Shown here: piece by piece, positions 22,350 to 32,807 of the stretch
Numbering within the stretch: position 1 is the stretch's first letter
Layout: each line of letters opens with the position of its first letter
From: Spinacia oleracea
Lineage: Eukaryota; Streptophyta; Magnoliopsida; Caryophyllales; Amaranthaceae
Length of the DNA stretch: 64,000 nt
Direction of reading: 5' to 3'
NCBI RefSeq assembly: GCF_020520425.1
Contig: NC_079487.1
Location: 133,384,385-133,448,384 of the forward strand
Made by a program: the position numbers and the translations under genes
The notes under the pieces: generated by a model
What the model saw: the letters and a program-made list of their open reading frames with translations, nothing else
What the model was told of the DNA's origin: nothing
Database searches by the model: none

Positions 22350-23252
22350 CTTGCATTTGGTTCCCTTGTACTACTACTACTCATTATTCTATTCCTATGT
22401 TTGCATCGCTAATTCGCTACCTACTATACCTTCCATATTTATTCCTACTCTTGTATACTGTACCATTCTTTTCAGGTGTACCTTGCTTTTACTTGATATA
22501 GATGCTCTCCTTTTCCATCTCAATAAGTTAACGACCCGTTTGGTAAGCGATTAAGTCGGTCATTAGTGACAAAGAATTTGCATGTGTAATTTTCATTCTT
22601 GTTAACATTTTAAAAAGAAAATTTTGTCACATAACTTATATTGGCAGTTTCGCAACCAACTCGGTTGATGTGAATGGTTGAGAACCTCTGCAAGAGATTA
22701 CTCCACTCGCCAAAGGCGGTAGGAACTCCTCGTAGTAGAACCAAAAAAAACATTGGCGGTTTTGGCACTGGATGAATCAAGGGTGTTTAATGGGATTAGA
22801 TGTTTTATCTGCATATTTTTCCAGAGATTCGTGTATGCACCATTTTAGGACAGGTCAAACAGAGTAATACTTTAACAACCCGTTTGGTAGACGATAGTAC
22901 GATACCCAAGGAAATATATTGGGAGTAATAAGTTTATTATATTGTCCCATCTCCAAGTCTGTGTTTTTCTACATAAACCTTTCATCCCAACTCAACATTA
23001 CATTTAAAAGTGGTAACAATCAGACAGGGTCTCTAATCTCTATACAAATACAGCCTCCCACAGTCCCATATCACTTGGATCACATAACAAGAAAGAACAT
23101 GCACTATTATTTGTGTTTGTAACTTTCCTGCTTAATTACATGACTGCCCTCAAATGTCCCAAGAGAGAAAAATGAGACATCGCTTCCCGGAGAAGGGAAC
23201 GAATGAAAAACAGGGGGAGGGTTTTTTCTAGAATGTAAGTACCTCTCTCTGG

Positions 23253-26200
23253 TCAGCGTGATGAAGGCAACGCGCGCCAGTTTTCAGCAAGACGCATAGC
23301 ACGATCACGTGATGCAACCGATAGTTGTTGAATAATCACATCCTTCACATGAGACGCACCACTCTCCCCTGCACGACTAGCCACTTCCAGGTACACAACT
23401 GCTTTTGACAATTCACCTTCCTGCCAAAATCAGAATCTCTCAATTTAAACCCTAAAGCAGAAGAGATAGGCTAAAATAAAGCAGTAAGACCACCGGGCCC
23501 TGGGCAGGGCTTGTTTCTGAAGTTGATGGCCCGACCTGGCCCAGACCAGGACCCAGGTGTACAAGTCAAGAAACACACATTCAAACCCACACAAAAAGTT
23601 TTTAAAGGAAGAAAAATGGAACATACAGAGAAAAGATTAAGTAGTTATCATAGTTGATATAATTGTTATGCAATAGAATGCAACATACTCGATCATATCT
23701 GCGTCAGCTTTTTATTTAAACAGGCAAAAGCTTGATCACAAATATAAAAACACAGTAAATTCCAAGAAACTAGGCTGGGCCAGAACCCGTCCTTAAAAAA
23801 TTCAACATGGGCTAGGTCCTAGGCCGATCAAGGTGGGCCATGCAAAGCTAATTCCGCGTAAATTACTGTGAGATTGTTTCATGCTAGACTTTGCGGTAAT
23901 ATGAACCGCCAACAAATAATCATGTTAAGTGCATGCATTAGCCAAAGGACCTGGGCTGGGCTTGTTTCTGAAGTTGATGGCCCAGCCCGGCCCAGCCCAA
24001 GACCCAGGTGTACAAGTCAAGAAACACACATTCAGACACACAAACAAGTTTTTAAAGGAAGAAAAATGGAACATACAGAGAAAAGATTAAGTCCATGCTC
24101 AAACTGTGCTTTGCTGTGACCATGATCAGCAGCCCGCTTCATCCATTTCTTCGCTTGCGGATGACTTTTGGAAAACCCTTCACCAACTGAGTAGCAGAGT
24201 GACACATTGTACATTGCACGGACGTATCCACCCTCTGCAGCTCTCAGGTACCACTTTGCCTGCTTACAATAAAATTATAAAGATCAGTCCTTTGCTGTGT
24301 CTTGTTATAAACTACCTTGATCAATCTCTGTTAAAGGTATAATCCACATGTGAGTATTGGACTACTTATCCCACATTGGAGAAGTAGAGAGATTAACTAA
24401 CATATAAGATTGGTGGACAGTGGGCTACTCCGTCTATCACCAATGGGTTTTAGGATGGAACCCTATCAGGCTTATATATGGTCAATCTCTTCTCATGTAC
24501 GGGCTTGTTTATGGCCCAGTAAGGCAGTGAGTTTATCAATCTCTTCAATGTTGATATTGAAACTAATACCAGTAACACTGTAATTATATTGAATAAGTAC
24601 GGAGTATAAAAAATAAAAGAAAATCCATACAGCTTCAAGTAGATTTCGTTTAATCCCACGCCCATGATGCAAACATAGAGCTAGTTGGTACTGAGCACGG
24701 ACATGGCCAGCAGAAGCAGATTGCAATAACCACTTCACCGCTTCCGTAGGATTTGCAAAGTCAGCTGCATAAACATAACCATGCATATGTATCATTTTGT
24801 GCACATTTCAACATCCCAAAGCATTTTTGTTACTGTTTTATAGAGTATACAAATATCTTTGCCCTTTATCCCAACACTGGTACAGTTCATCATATTTTCA
24901 CCATTGTTAAGAGGCGCTCTGAAGTCTGGGTAGGCTATCTGTTACAGAATTTTCTCAGCAAAAAAGAAAAATGGTTGCTCTCTAGTTCAGAAAAATTGAT
25001 CCAAAATACTTCAGGATAATCCCGTGATAAGTACTTCCGTTACAAATTTACAATGTTGAGCCTACTTGGAGAAATGGGAAAAAATTAGAACCATAGCTAA
25101 CTGAGATCTCTTGTCAGAGTCGTCACTAGGTCTTAGCTTTTGCAATTATGCAAGACCAATGACCCGAAAAAAGTGTAGCATATCTTCTTAAAAAATTAGA
25201 GAAGATAACAACAAAGGGGTTTGTATGAATTCTATGTGTAGGGTTAATCACAGATTTGACTATCAAGTATCAACAGATGCCATCTGCCCATCACCCACAA
25301 CTGATGTCTTGGAAATTAAAACACAATTACCATTTGTTACCAGGAACTTGGGATAACTCACACCCAAAACAGCTTCTTATATATCACTAGCTGCGTGATC
25401 ACTCACAAATCTTCAGCCACTTCAGTGTATACTGTATAGAAGAAGTTTTAAATGCCCGAAATAAATAAGTCACATAATGAGCGTGGTTAGATCGTCAATA
25501 ACTCTGTCATGAATCTGACCTCCACCTTTACCTACAAATTTGCAAATCCTTGCAAAAGTTTCCCCAGCCATCCACCAAAGCCACATCAACAAATCACCTA
25601 ATCAGGAGATAACACCAAATACTAAGCATCTTCTATATCTATCAGACGACATGAGCCCTCAACACACAGAAAACGTATAACCTATGACTATGATTACCAA
25701 CCCTACAACTCATTACCAGTTTACCACTACCTCAACTACCATCACCAAAATATATGGTGGTCACATCCTCCAAAAAGACACCAACATCTCAACCCACCAC
25801 TTGATGACAGAACACGAGCAACCACCTTCCTTCCATCCACAAAGTAACTACAATACCTAGAGTCCCAGATTCTCACTATAACTAAGCTATGCAAAATTTA
25901 GTACCAAAAGCATACTCCTAAAATGTAAAATATTAGTTTCCTCACTAGTTTCAAGGAAGGTCCGTAACTCATAACCTATAATCAATTCCTCAAATCTATT
26001 GCCTTCTATTCTGAAAAAAGAGACCAAAACATAGATTAAACCACAAGCTACAACTTAGAATATCATCAAGAACAAAATGGAAACAACTAACACCCTTCGA
26101 AATGATGCATCGACAGTCACCTTCAACGACAAAACTCTTTCAACCACATACTAAGCCACAAGCTTCAACCTCCAAAGCACCGCTTTAGCCTTATAATGCA

Positions 26201-27419
26201 ATCCTTCCTTGCATTACATCACTGCAGTCTGTAGATATTTAACAGTTAAGAGCCACCCAAACCCAATATCTTGCCTCCCCTAGATCATGCACAAAATCTA
26301 AACTCATGCCACTAATCCTCAACACTTCCTTTACAATAACAAACTCCCTAAACGCATGAACTACCGCCTCCTCCGTCTAACCACACACACTACAAACAAG
26401 GCCCATGCTACAAAAAAATCTTGCCCAACCACTCCTTTGTAAGGAGTCTCATGACAAGCTATCCACATAAAATGCCAACTCTTGAAATCGCATCCAAAAG
26501 CAAAATCTTGCTTCTCCACGTCTTAGGCAAACTACCCAATGATTTTGCTAACTTTTTGGCGTTTTAGCAACATAAGAACTTCACAAAATTCAAAGTCTTT
26601 CCTCACATTTTACTCCCAAAAGTATTCTTACCAATTACCTTCCTACCTACAAAACCCTCTAGTTTTGTACCATTTCTAACACCTACACCAAATCCATTTC
26701 TAACACCTCTACAAAATCACTATTAAGTTAAAACAAAATAGTCTTTACATTTTACTCCTTCCTCACTCTCAAGTCTCAAGTTTCACCATTAAAAACATTA
26801 AAAATGCGAATTTGAAACATTAAAAACATTAAAAATGCGAATTTGAAACATTAAAAATGCGAATTTGAAATAGAAAAAAGAAGTTACCTTGTAAGAAAGC
26901 AATGGCTAAATTACACTGACCAGAAGGATCACCAAGCTCAGCAGCTCTTCTGTAAAAAGCAATCCCATCTTCTCTTCGGCCCATTTCCCAATAAACCAAA
27001 CCCGCATCCACCATAGCAAGGCTCGAACCACGGGCCGCGCCTTTCAAGAAAGAGTCCAACGCCTTCTCCAAGTTGGGCCGTACTCCGCCCCGCCCATGTT
27101 TAAACCGCTTACCCCACCGCAACAACAACATCGCCTCCCTCAGCGGCCTCAACGCGTCGCTCCATGACTTACACACCAAAGACGCTGCGTTTAAGTCCCG
27201 GTGAGAGAATCCCGCCGCTATCTTAGTCAGAAGATCGTACGGCAAGGATGAGAAGTCTCGCTGATCGCGACGGTGGTGATCGGACGGTGAAAAGGAAAGT
27301 CGGGTCTTGATCGGACGGTCTAGAAAGTAGGATTTGGAGGAGAAGTGGTGGTTTTTTGCGAGGGGGAGAGCGGTGAATGGAGAGCCGTCGGATCGAGATG
27401 GCCATGTTTTTTGATTCAT
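23253..27419 (-). CDS. F-box protein with Sel1-like repeats (four exons)
   Basis: Spliced coding sequence on the - strand with exons 27419-26888, 24764-24631, 24259-24077 and 23420-23253, all with GT..AG introns and matching phases, giving 338 residues. An N-terminal F-box (about 56-95, with FSSLPYDLLTKIAAGF and LVCKSWSDAL) should bind the SKP1 adaptor of an SCF ubiquitin ligase. Sel1/TPR-like repeats follow from about 113 to 285 (for example VRAQYQLALCLHHGRGI and VRAMYNVSLCYSVGEG), which would recruit a partner or substrate. The C-terminus VKDVIIQQLSVASRDRAM is a conserved tail. The architecture and length match the Arabidopsis At1g70590-type F-box family. Intron 1 is unusually long (2122 bp) and holds a LINE relic; intron 3 holds a partial duplication of exon 3. 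The substrate is unknown. Confidence 0.88.
23501..24092. repeat. Direct duplication of the exon 3/intron 3 border in the F-box gene
   Basis: About 142 bp at 23501-23642 repeats 23950-24092, with an offset of 449-450 bases and scattered mismatches. The right-hand copy includes the last bases of exon 3 and its splice donor; the left-hand copy therefore puts a second donor-like CTCT|GTATGTTCC deep in intron 3. The intervening 300 bp is rich in GGGCTGGGCC-type words typical of hAT-like elements. Confidence 0.75.
24765..26886 (-). other. Long intron 1 of the F-box gene
   Basis: A 2122-bp intron with donor GTAACT and acceptor TTTATGCAG. Besides the LINE relic it is non-coding. A tandem run of AAAAATGCGAATTTGAAACATTA sits next to the donor (about 26806-26872). 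Confidence 0.7.
26170..26530 (-). pseudogene. LINE-derived relic in F-box intron 1
   Basis: The - strand translates, across stops and shifts, into pieces resembling the C-terminal zinc-binding region of plant LINE reverse transcriptases: RLLTKEWLGKIF followed by C..C and EEAVVHAFREC-like sequence. A VDASF word further 3' on the - strand (about 26100) resembles an RNase H start. The copy is decayed and non-functional. This is a motif-level judgement. Confidence 0.4.
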
Positions 27420-28215
27420 TTCGGACCGTTGGATTGGTGGGGCAGGTGAAAATGGCGTTTTGTGATTGTGAGGTACTAGTGAGGAATAAGAAGTGAAGAT
27501 TGACGAAGAAGAGAAAAAATAGGAAATAAAATGTGAATTTTTTAATAAAAATAAATTAAAAAAGAATAAGTTTGGTAAAGAAGGTATTGTGGATGATATT
27601 CACGTATTCCTCCCGCGTTTTTTTGGTTAGTTTGTGCACCGCTGCTGCCGCGAAGCCCCTCTTGGGTTCGCGTCGGGTCAATTTATGTCAATTCGTCGAT
27701 TGGATTAAGGACAGAGTCTTGCTATCGATCGTATTGCAATAGACTTATACAAAGTAATATACAGAGTAATAAAATAATTGTGAAGTATTTCTTATTATAT
27801 TGATCGGTTTTAGTTGGGTTAAGTAATGTTGGCTAGTGATCGATTTTCAATTAGGTAACTAAGTTAATTTTGCCAGGTTTATACAGGTCATCGTTTATTT
27901 TTTGATTAAAATGTGAAAGCGTAACTTATTAGTTTAGATATTTTCTCCAGGGTGGTGTTTCATTTGAGAAGATCAGAGTGTATTTTTCTATAGTATGGTT
28001 TGTCTTGCCCCTGCAAGAGTTATATACTTCGTAAAAGGAATTTCGTTTGAGCCTGGAGGGAGGCGTGTGTCACCGCCACGGAACTAGAACTAAGGTTTCA
28101 ATATGTTCTTTTTTCTCTATTTAAGAATTTTACGGAGCTTGTAATTCACAGGAGAATAAAAAAAACGTACAAGAAATCAGAAAATATAAACTACAAAGGA
28201 ATTAGACGTGGTAAG
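27420..28215. other. F-box gene upstream region and start of duplication copy 1
   Basis: The first about 150 bp should hold the promoter and 5' UTR of the F-box gene, although no clear TATA box is visible. From 27575 the sequence matches 35696 onward, the first part of segmental duplication copy 1, up to 27891. From 27892 a different 445-bp insertion begins. GTAAG at 28211-28215 is the Copia-2 target-site duplication. Confidence 0.55.
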
Positions 28216-28433
28216 TGTGAAATGTAAACTGAAAGTGATACATCATTAAGTAAATAACAGTGGCGTTAAATAGCCTTACAGGAATCAAAGGAAACAACAG
28301 AACAACAGAAACAATCGAAATACTAGGAAACAGACTTTTCATGACTCCCCTACATAATCTCCTAAAGACTAGGACTGCAGAAACCACCAGTGACTTATTC
28401 AAACATCAGACAACGACCAAATAGACTCCAACA
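28216..28433 (-). repeat. Copia-2 3' LTR
   Basis: 218 bp, identical by eye to the LTR at 32585-32802. On the - strand it is preceded by the polypurine tract AAGGGAGGGTA (28434-28444). Confidence 0.95.
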
Positions 28434-28444
28434 TACCCTCCCTT
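28434..28444 (-). other. Copia-2 polypurine tract
   Basis: The - strand reads AAGGGAGGGTA directly before the TG of the 3' LTR, the usual form and position in Copia elements. Confidence 0.75.
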
Positions 28445-28462
28445 AAGCTAATTCCTCTGAAT

Positions 28463-31400
28463 TCAGCTTACTTCAGACATAGAAACCATTCCAAGTAGTG
28501 CACGTAGCTTCTCGAACTGCTCCAACTTCAATGGTTTGGTGAATATGTCTGCGACTTGATTTTCTGTTGCACAGTACTCTAACTTGACTGTTTCACCATT
28601 CACCAATTCTCTGAGATAATGAAACCTTACTTCGATGTGTTTGCTTTTGCCGTGAAGAACTGGATGCTTTGACAATTGAATTGTCGAGCTGTTGTCACAC
28701 TGAATCACAGTTGCAGATTTTTCTTCAGCACCGATCTTCTCTAGAACTCTTCTAATCCACACACACTGACACGCACAAAATGCAGCAGCTATATATTCTG
28801 CCTCAGTGGTAGAGAGTGCTACAACAGGCTGTTTCTTTGATGCCCAAGAGATCGCACCGGACGCCATCAAGAACACACAGCCCGTCGTGCTCCTTCGATC
28901 ATCCAAATCGCCAGCGTAATCACTGTCCGTGAAGGCCATGAGGTTCGGACTGCTGTTCTCACTTCTCCTGTAAAGGATTCCAAAATCAAGTGTGCCTTTC
29001 AGGTACCTTAAAATCCTTTTCGCAGCAAGCCAATGTGACATTTTCGGATTCGCCATAAAACGACTTATGAGACACACCCCATACATTAAGTCGGGCCTTG
29101 TCACTGTTAAGTACATGAGACTCCCAACCAATTGTTTGAACATGGTTTCATCTACTTTCTCGCCACTTTCATCCTTCCTTAGTTTCGTTCCGGGCACGAT
29201 GGGGTTTTTTACCGCATTGCTTTCCTTCATCCCAAACCTTGCTAAAACCTCACGAGCATATTGTTTTTGACAGACAAAGATTCCTGCATCACTCTGTTTC
29301 ACCTCAACTCCAAGGAAATGCTTCATTTTTCCTAGATCCGACATCTCAAATTCCATCATCATTGACTTCTTAAACTCATCACACATTGCCTTATCATTCC
29401 CGGTGAAGATTAAATCATCAACATATAAGCTGATAATGAGAATATTGCCTCCTTTTGTCTTAGTGAACAGAGTATGCTCGCTGGAACACCTTTCAAACTC
29501 CTCCTTCAGAAAGTATCCTTCAATTCGGTTGTACCAAGCCCGTGGAGCCTGTTTGAGCCCGTACAACGCCTTCTTCAGCTTATAAACCTTGTCTTCTTCT
29601 CCTTCTTTTATGTATCCTTCTGGTTGCCTTACATACACATCCTCTTTCAATTCTCCATGTAGGAATGCGCTTTTAACATCCAACTGAAAGATCTCCCAAT
29701 TATTTTGTGCAGCAACCGCAAGTATTGTTCGAATCGTGTCGAGCCTCGCGACCGGAGCAAAGATTTCAGTGTAGTCTATGCCGTAACATTGAGCATAACC
29801 TTTCGCGACCAATCTCGCCTTATGTTTATCAACTTCGCCATCTTCATTTAGCTTGGTTTTGTATATCCATTTCACTCCAATTGATGAAATGCCTTCAGGT
29901 AAGGTGGTTAGCTCCCAAGTGTTGTTCTTCACAATGGATTGGATCTCACGATCCATCGCTTCTCTCCACACATTGTCTTTCACTGCCTCATCAAAGCGAA
30001 CAGGATCACTCTCTGTCATCATCATCAACAGCATGACAGACAAGCTTGCTTCTATATCATCTCCATCTCCTACAACATAATCAGCCAAGTATGCTGGTGT
30101 TTTACGTGTACGTGCACGTGCTCCTGCAGCTGGCAGAACCAGACTTGGAGACGACAAACCTGGGCTTGGTGGAGATAAATTACCACCCGACGCAGAAGAC
30201 TCGCCACTTGACCCAATGGGACTGGTCTCATTTGGCGTGTCATCTCCTTCTTCTTCATCTCCTTCTTCTTCTGCGTTCTCCACTTCTTCATCGCCACATT
30301 CAAGAATTTTGTCTTCCTCTACAGCTTGATCCCAATCCCAACTTTTGCTTTCGTCAAAGACTACGTCTTTGCTTACTACGATCGCCTTCGTAATCGGATC
30401 ATACAGTCTCCATGCTTTTGATTCCTCACTAACTCCAAGAAAGACACACTTCTTGCTTTTATCATCTAGCTTCTTTCTCCTCTGGTCCGGTATATGCACA
30501 TATCCTATGCACCCAAAGACACGAAAGTATTCCACCACAGGTTTTGAACCGCTCCAAGCTTCCTCAGGAGTCATTCCTTCTACCGCTGCTGTTGGAGATC
30601 GGTTCTGGATATGAACACTCCACTTTGTTGCTTCAGACCAAAACTCTTTTGGCACCTTCCTCTCACTTAGCATTGATCGAACAGCATTCATAATGGTCCT
30701 GTTTTTCCTCTCAGCTACTCCGTTCTGCTGTGGTGTAAACGCTGCAGTAAGTTGTCGAGTGATACCGTGAGATTTGCAGAATTCACCGAATTCGTTCGAG
30801 GTAAACTCTCCTCCCCGATCTGTCCTCAAGCAAGCTATGAATCCATTGATTTCCTTCTCTACGCTTGCTTTGAAGATTTTGAAAGTGGCATATGCTTCCG
30901 ATTTTTCATGGAGAAAGTAAACCCAAGCCTTCCTGGAAAAATCATCAATAAAGCTCAGGATGTATCGCTTGCCACTGTGCGAAATTGGAGAAATCGGCCC
31001 GCATATATCCGAGTGTATCAGTTGAAGCTGTCGCGAAGCTCTCCAGGAACTTTTTCTCGACATCGTCTCTCTGTGTTGTTTCCCAGACAAACAAACAGAG
31101 CAAAGTTCCTTGGTGGGCTTTAGGTCAGGAAGCCCAACAACCATTTTCTTGTTTGATAGCATCTTCAGCCCATCTTGATTTAGATGCCCAAATCTACAGT
31201 GCCACAGGTGCGTTTCCTTCTCAATTTCTTCTTCCGTTTGCAGGCACATCGGATTCTTCATCGGATTCTTCTGTGGTTTGGACACTTGAATGAAAAACAT
31301 TCGATTTCCACTCATCGTCGTGTCCATGATCACTCCTTTCCCTGGATGATATACTCTGCAATTCCCATCGCGAATCAGAATCGCCAATCCTCTCTCCTGC

Positions 31401-32518
31401 AATTGCCCAAGGCTGAGCAAATTGTTCTTGAGCTCAGGAACGTAATACACCTCTGGTATGACTTGAACGAGCCCATTTGCTTGGATCTTCACGCTTCCTT
31501 TTCCCACCACAGACATTCTCGTGTTATTTTCGAGTTTCACCGATCGATTGATTCCCTCTTCTAGATTAAAAAACCATTCCTTGCATCCAGTCATATGGTT
31601 GCTACATCCTGAATCGAGAAACCATATCTCTTCTCTTTCTGCCTGATGCTCCTCAAGGTAAGCCATCAAAAGCAACTCCTCTTCTTCATCCAGTTGAGCG
31701 TAATTTGCCTTCTCCCACTCTGGACATTCGTTTTGGAAATGTCCTAACTTATGGCAATTGTAACATTCAACTGTAGCACGATTCACAAAAGCTCTCCCTC
31801 TTCCTCTGCCACGCCCTCCTCGGAATGTTCCACGACCTCTGCCTCGACTGGGTCTCTCATCGTGTGACACCTTCAGTGCCTGCTCCTCGTGGACACTTCC
31901 ATTCATCCTCTGCTCGTGACAGAGTAGGCTTCCGTGCAGCTCATCAACACCCATTACGCTCAAGTCATTCGATTCTTCAATCGAACATACCACGTAGTTG
32001 AATCTTGGAGTCAGAGATCGAAGAACCTTGCTCACAATCGTGCTCTGCTCCATTGTTTCTCCGTTCAACTTCATCTTGTTCACCACCGTCAATGTTCTTC
32101 CCAAGAAAACATCGATCTTCTCTCCTTCCTTCATGGTCAGCAACTCAAACTCTCTTCTCAATGCTTGGAGTTGTGCCCTTTTCACCTTTGTGGTTCCTTG
32201 ATACTTCTTTTTCATGGATTCCCAAATTGCTTTGGAGGTGCTTTTGTCAAGAATTGTCTCCAGAATCTCTCTGTCAATGGACTGGAACAGAAAGTTCTTG
32301 ACCTTCAAGTCCTTCAGCTTCGCATCCTCCACCAACTTTCGCTGTGCCTCACTTGCTGGTGATGTTCCTATCGACGGCGTCGGGATTCCATCTTCCACCA
32401 GACTCCACAACTCTCTGCTCCTGATAAAGTTCTCCATCGTCATGGACCAGAAATCATAGTGGCCATCGAACTTTGGGATGGCAGGCTGCACAAACTTTTC
32501 TTCTCTCCTCTCACTCAT
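28463..32518 (-). CDS. Copia-2 gag-pol polyprotein
   Basis: A 1351-residue uninterrupted Ty1/copia polyprotein. Gag covers about residues 10-220, then an arginine/glycine-rich stretch and a CCHC knuckle near 251 (CYNCHKLGHFQNEC). The protease motif FLDSGCSNHMTG is near 301. Integrase shows HSDICGPI, LRTDRGGEF and TPQQNGVAERKN (about 600), supplying D, D and E. An acidic and serine-rich linker separates it from reverse transcriptase with QLDVKSAFLHG and YVDDLIFTG (about 1033). RNase H carries STTEAEYIAA near 1239 and QCDNSSTIQLS. The sequence resembles the Tnt1/Tork side of the family more than Copia-1 and Copia-3 do; lineage assignment is tentative. Confidence 0.95.
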   Translation of the reverse strand: MSERREEKFVQPAIPKFDGHYDFWSMTMENFIRSRELWSLVEDGIPTPSIGTSPASEAQRKLVEDAKLKDLKVKNFLFQSIDREILETILDKSTSKAIWESMKKKYQGTTKVKRAQLQALRREFELLTMKEGEKIDVFLGRTLTVVNKMKLNGETMEQSTIVSKVLRSLTPRFNYVVCSIEESNDLSVMGVDELHGSLLCHEQRMNGSVHEEQALKVSHDERPSRGRGRGTFRGGRGRGRGRAFVNRATVECYNCHKLGHFQNECPEWEKANYAQLDEEEELLLMAYLEEHQAEREEIWFLDSGCSNHMTGCKEWFFNLEEGINRSVKLENNTRMSVVGKGSVKIQANGLVQVIPEVYYVPELKNNLLSLGQLQERGLAILIRDGNCRVYHPGKGVIMDTTMSGNRMFFIQVSKPQKNPMKNPMCLQTEEEIEKETHLWHCRFGHLNQDGLKMLSNKKMVVGLPDLKPTKELCSVCLSGKQHRETMSRKSSWRASRQLQLIHSDICGPISPISHSGKRYILSFIDDFSRKAWVYFLHEKSEAYATFKIFKASVEKEINGFIACLRTDRGGEFTSNEFGEFCKSHGITRQLTAAFTPQQNGVAERKNRTIMNAVRSMLSERKVPKEFWSEATKWSVHIQNRSPTAAVEGMTPEEAWSGSKPVVEYFRVFGCIGYVHIPDQRRKKLDDKSKKCVFLGVSEESKAWRLYDPITKAIVVSKDVVFDESKSWDWDQAVEEDKILECGDEEVENAEEEGDEEEGDDTPNETSPIGSSGESSASGGNLSPPSPGLSSPSLVLPAAGARARTRKTPAYLADYVVGDGDDIEASLSVMLLMMMTESDPVRFDEAVKDNVWREAMDREIQSIVKNNTWELTTLPEGISSIGVKWIYKTKLNEDGEVDKHKARLVAKGYAQCYGIDYTEIFAPVARLDTIRTILAVAAQNNWEIFQLDVKSAFLHGELKEDVYVRQPEGYIKEGEEDKVYKLKKALYGLKQAPRAWYNRIEGYFLKEEFERCSSEHTLFTKTKGGNILIISLYVDDLIFTGNDKAMCDEFKKSMMMEFEMSDLGKMKHFLGVEVKQSDAGIFVCQKQYAREVLARFGMKESNAVKNPIVPGTKLRKDESGEKVDETMFKQLVGSLMYLTVTRPDLMYGVCLISRFMANPKMSHWLAAKRILRYLKGTLDFGILYRRSENSSPNLMAFTDSDYAGDLDDRRSTTGCVFLMASGAISWASKKQPVVALSTTEAEYIAAAFCACQCVWIRRVLEKIGAEEKSATVIQCDNSSTIQLSKHPVLHGKSKHIEVRFHYLRELVNGETVKLEYCATENQVADIFTKPLKLEQFEKLRALLGMVSMSEVS

Positions 32519-32570
32519 CTTTTGATTTTCTCTTGATCACTCTTTCACACAGGCTGTTTACTTTTTTCTG

Positions 32571-32582
32571 GCTCTGATACCA
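32571..32582 (-). other. Copia-2 primer binding site (initiator tRNA-Met)
   Basis: The - strand reads TGGTATCAGAGC two bases after the 5' LTR. Confidence 0.9.
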
Positions 32583-32584
32583 AA

Positions 32585-32802
32585 TGTGAAATGTAAACTG
32601 AAAGTGATACATCATTAAGTAAATAACAGTGGCGTTAAATAGCCTTACAGGAATCAAAGGAAACAACAGAACAACAGAAACAATCGAAATACTAGGAAAC
32701 AGACTTTTCATGACTCCCCTACATAATCTCCTAAAGACTAGGACTGCAGAAACCACCAGTGACTTATTCAAACATCAGACAACGACCAAATAGACTCCAA
32801 CA
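32585..32802 (-). repeat. Copia-2 5' LTR
   Basis: 218 bp, identical by eye to the 3' LTR. It is followed on the + strand by the target-site duplication GTAAG at 32803-32807. Confidence 0.95.
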
Positions 32803-32807
32803 GTAAG

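Larger units (their letters stand above)
20946..23252. other. Intergenic DNA with inverted-repeat elements
   Basis: No gene is visible. The stretch holds an inverted-repeat element with a T run (21040-21394), a second one with a low-complexity interior (21813-22349), and two copies of ACCCGTTTGGT near 22535 and 22880 that look like ends of degraded elements. The F-box gene ends at the right border, so its 3' UTR probably lies in the last few hundred bases. Confidence 0.5.
28216..32802 (-). mobile_element. Copia-2: complete Ty1/copia element
   Basis: A 4587-bp element on the - strand with two 218-bp LTRs identical by eye, canonical TG..CA ends (- strand TGTTGGAGT...TTTCACA), initiator tRNA-Met primer site, intact gag-pol ORF and polypurine tract. 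The target-site duplication GTAAG is at 28211-28215 and 32803-32807. It is younger than the segmental duplication because it is found in only one copy. Confidence 0.95.

Noticed and set aside
24340-24500. A possible small LTR-derived insertion in F-box intron 2
   Set aside because: The TCCCACATTGGAGAAG word is suggestive of repeat families, but no ends or duplication could be defined.
30070-30393. Leucine- and histidine-rich + strand frames within Copia-2
   Set aside because: They are opposite-strand shadows of the acidic linker of the Copia-2 polyprotein.
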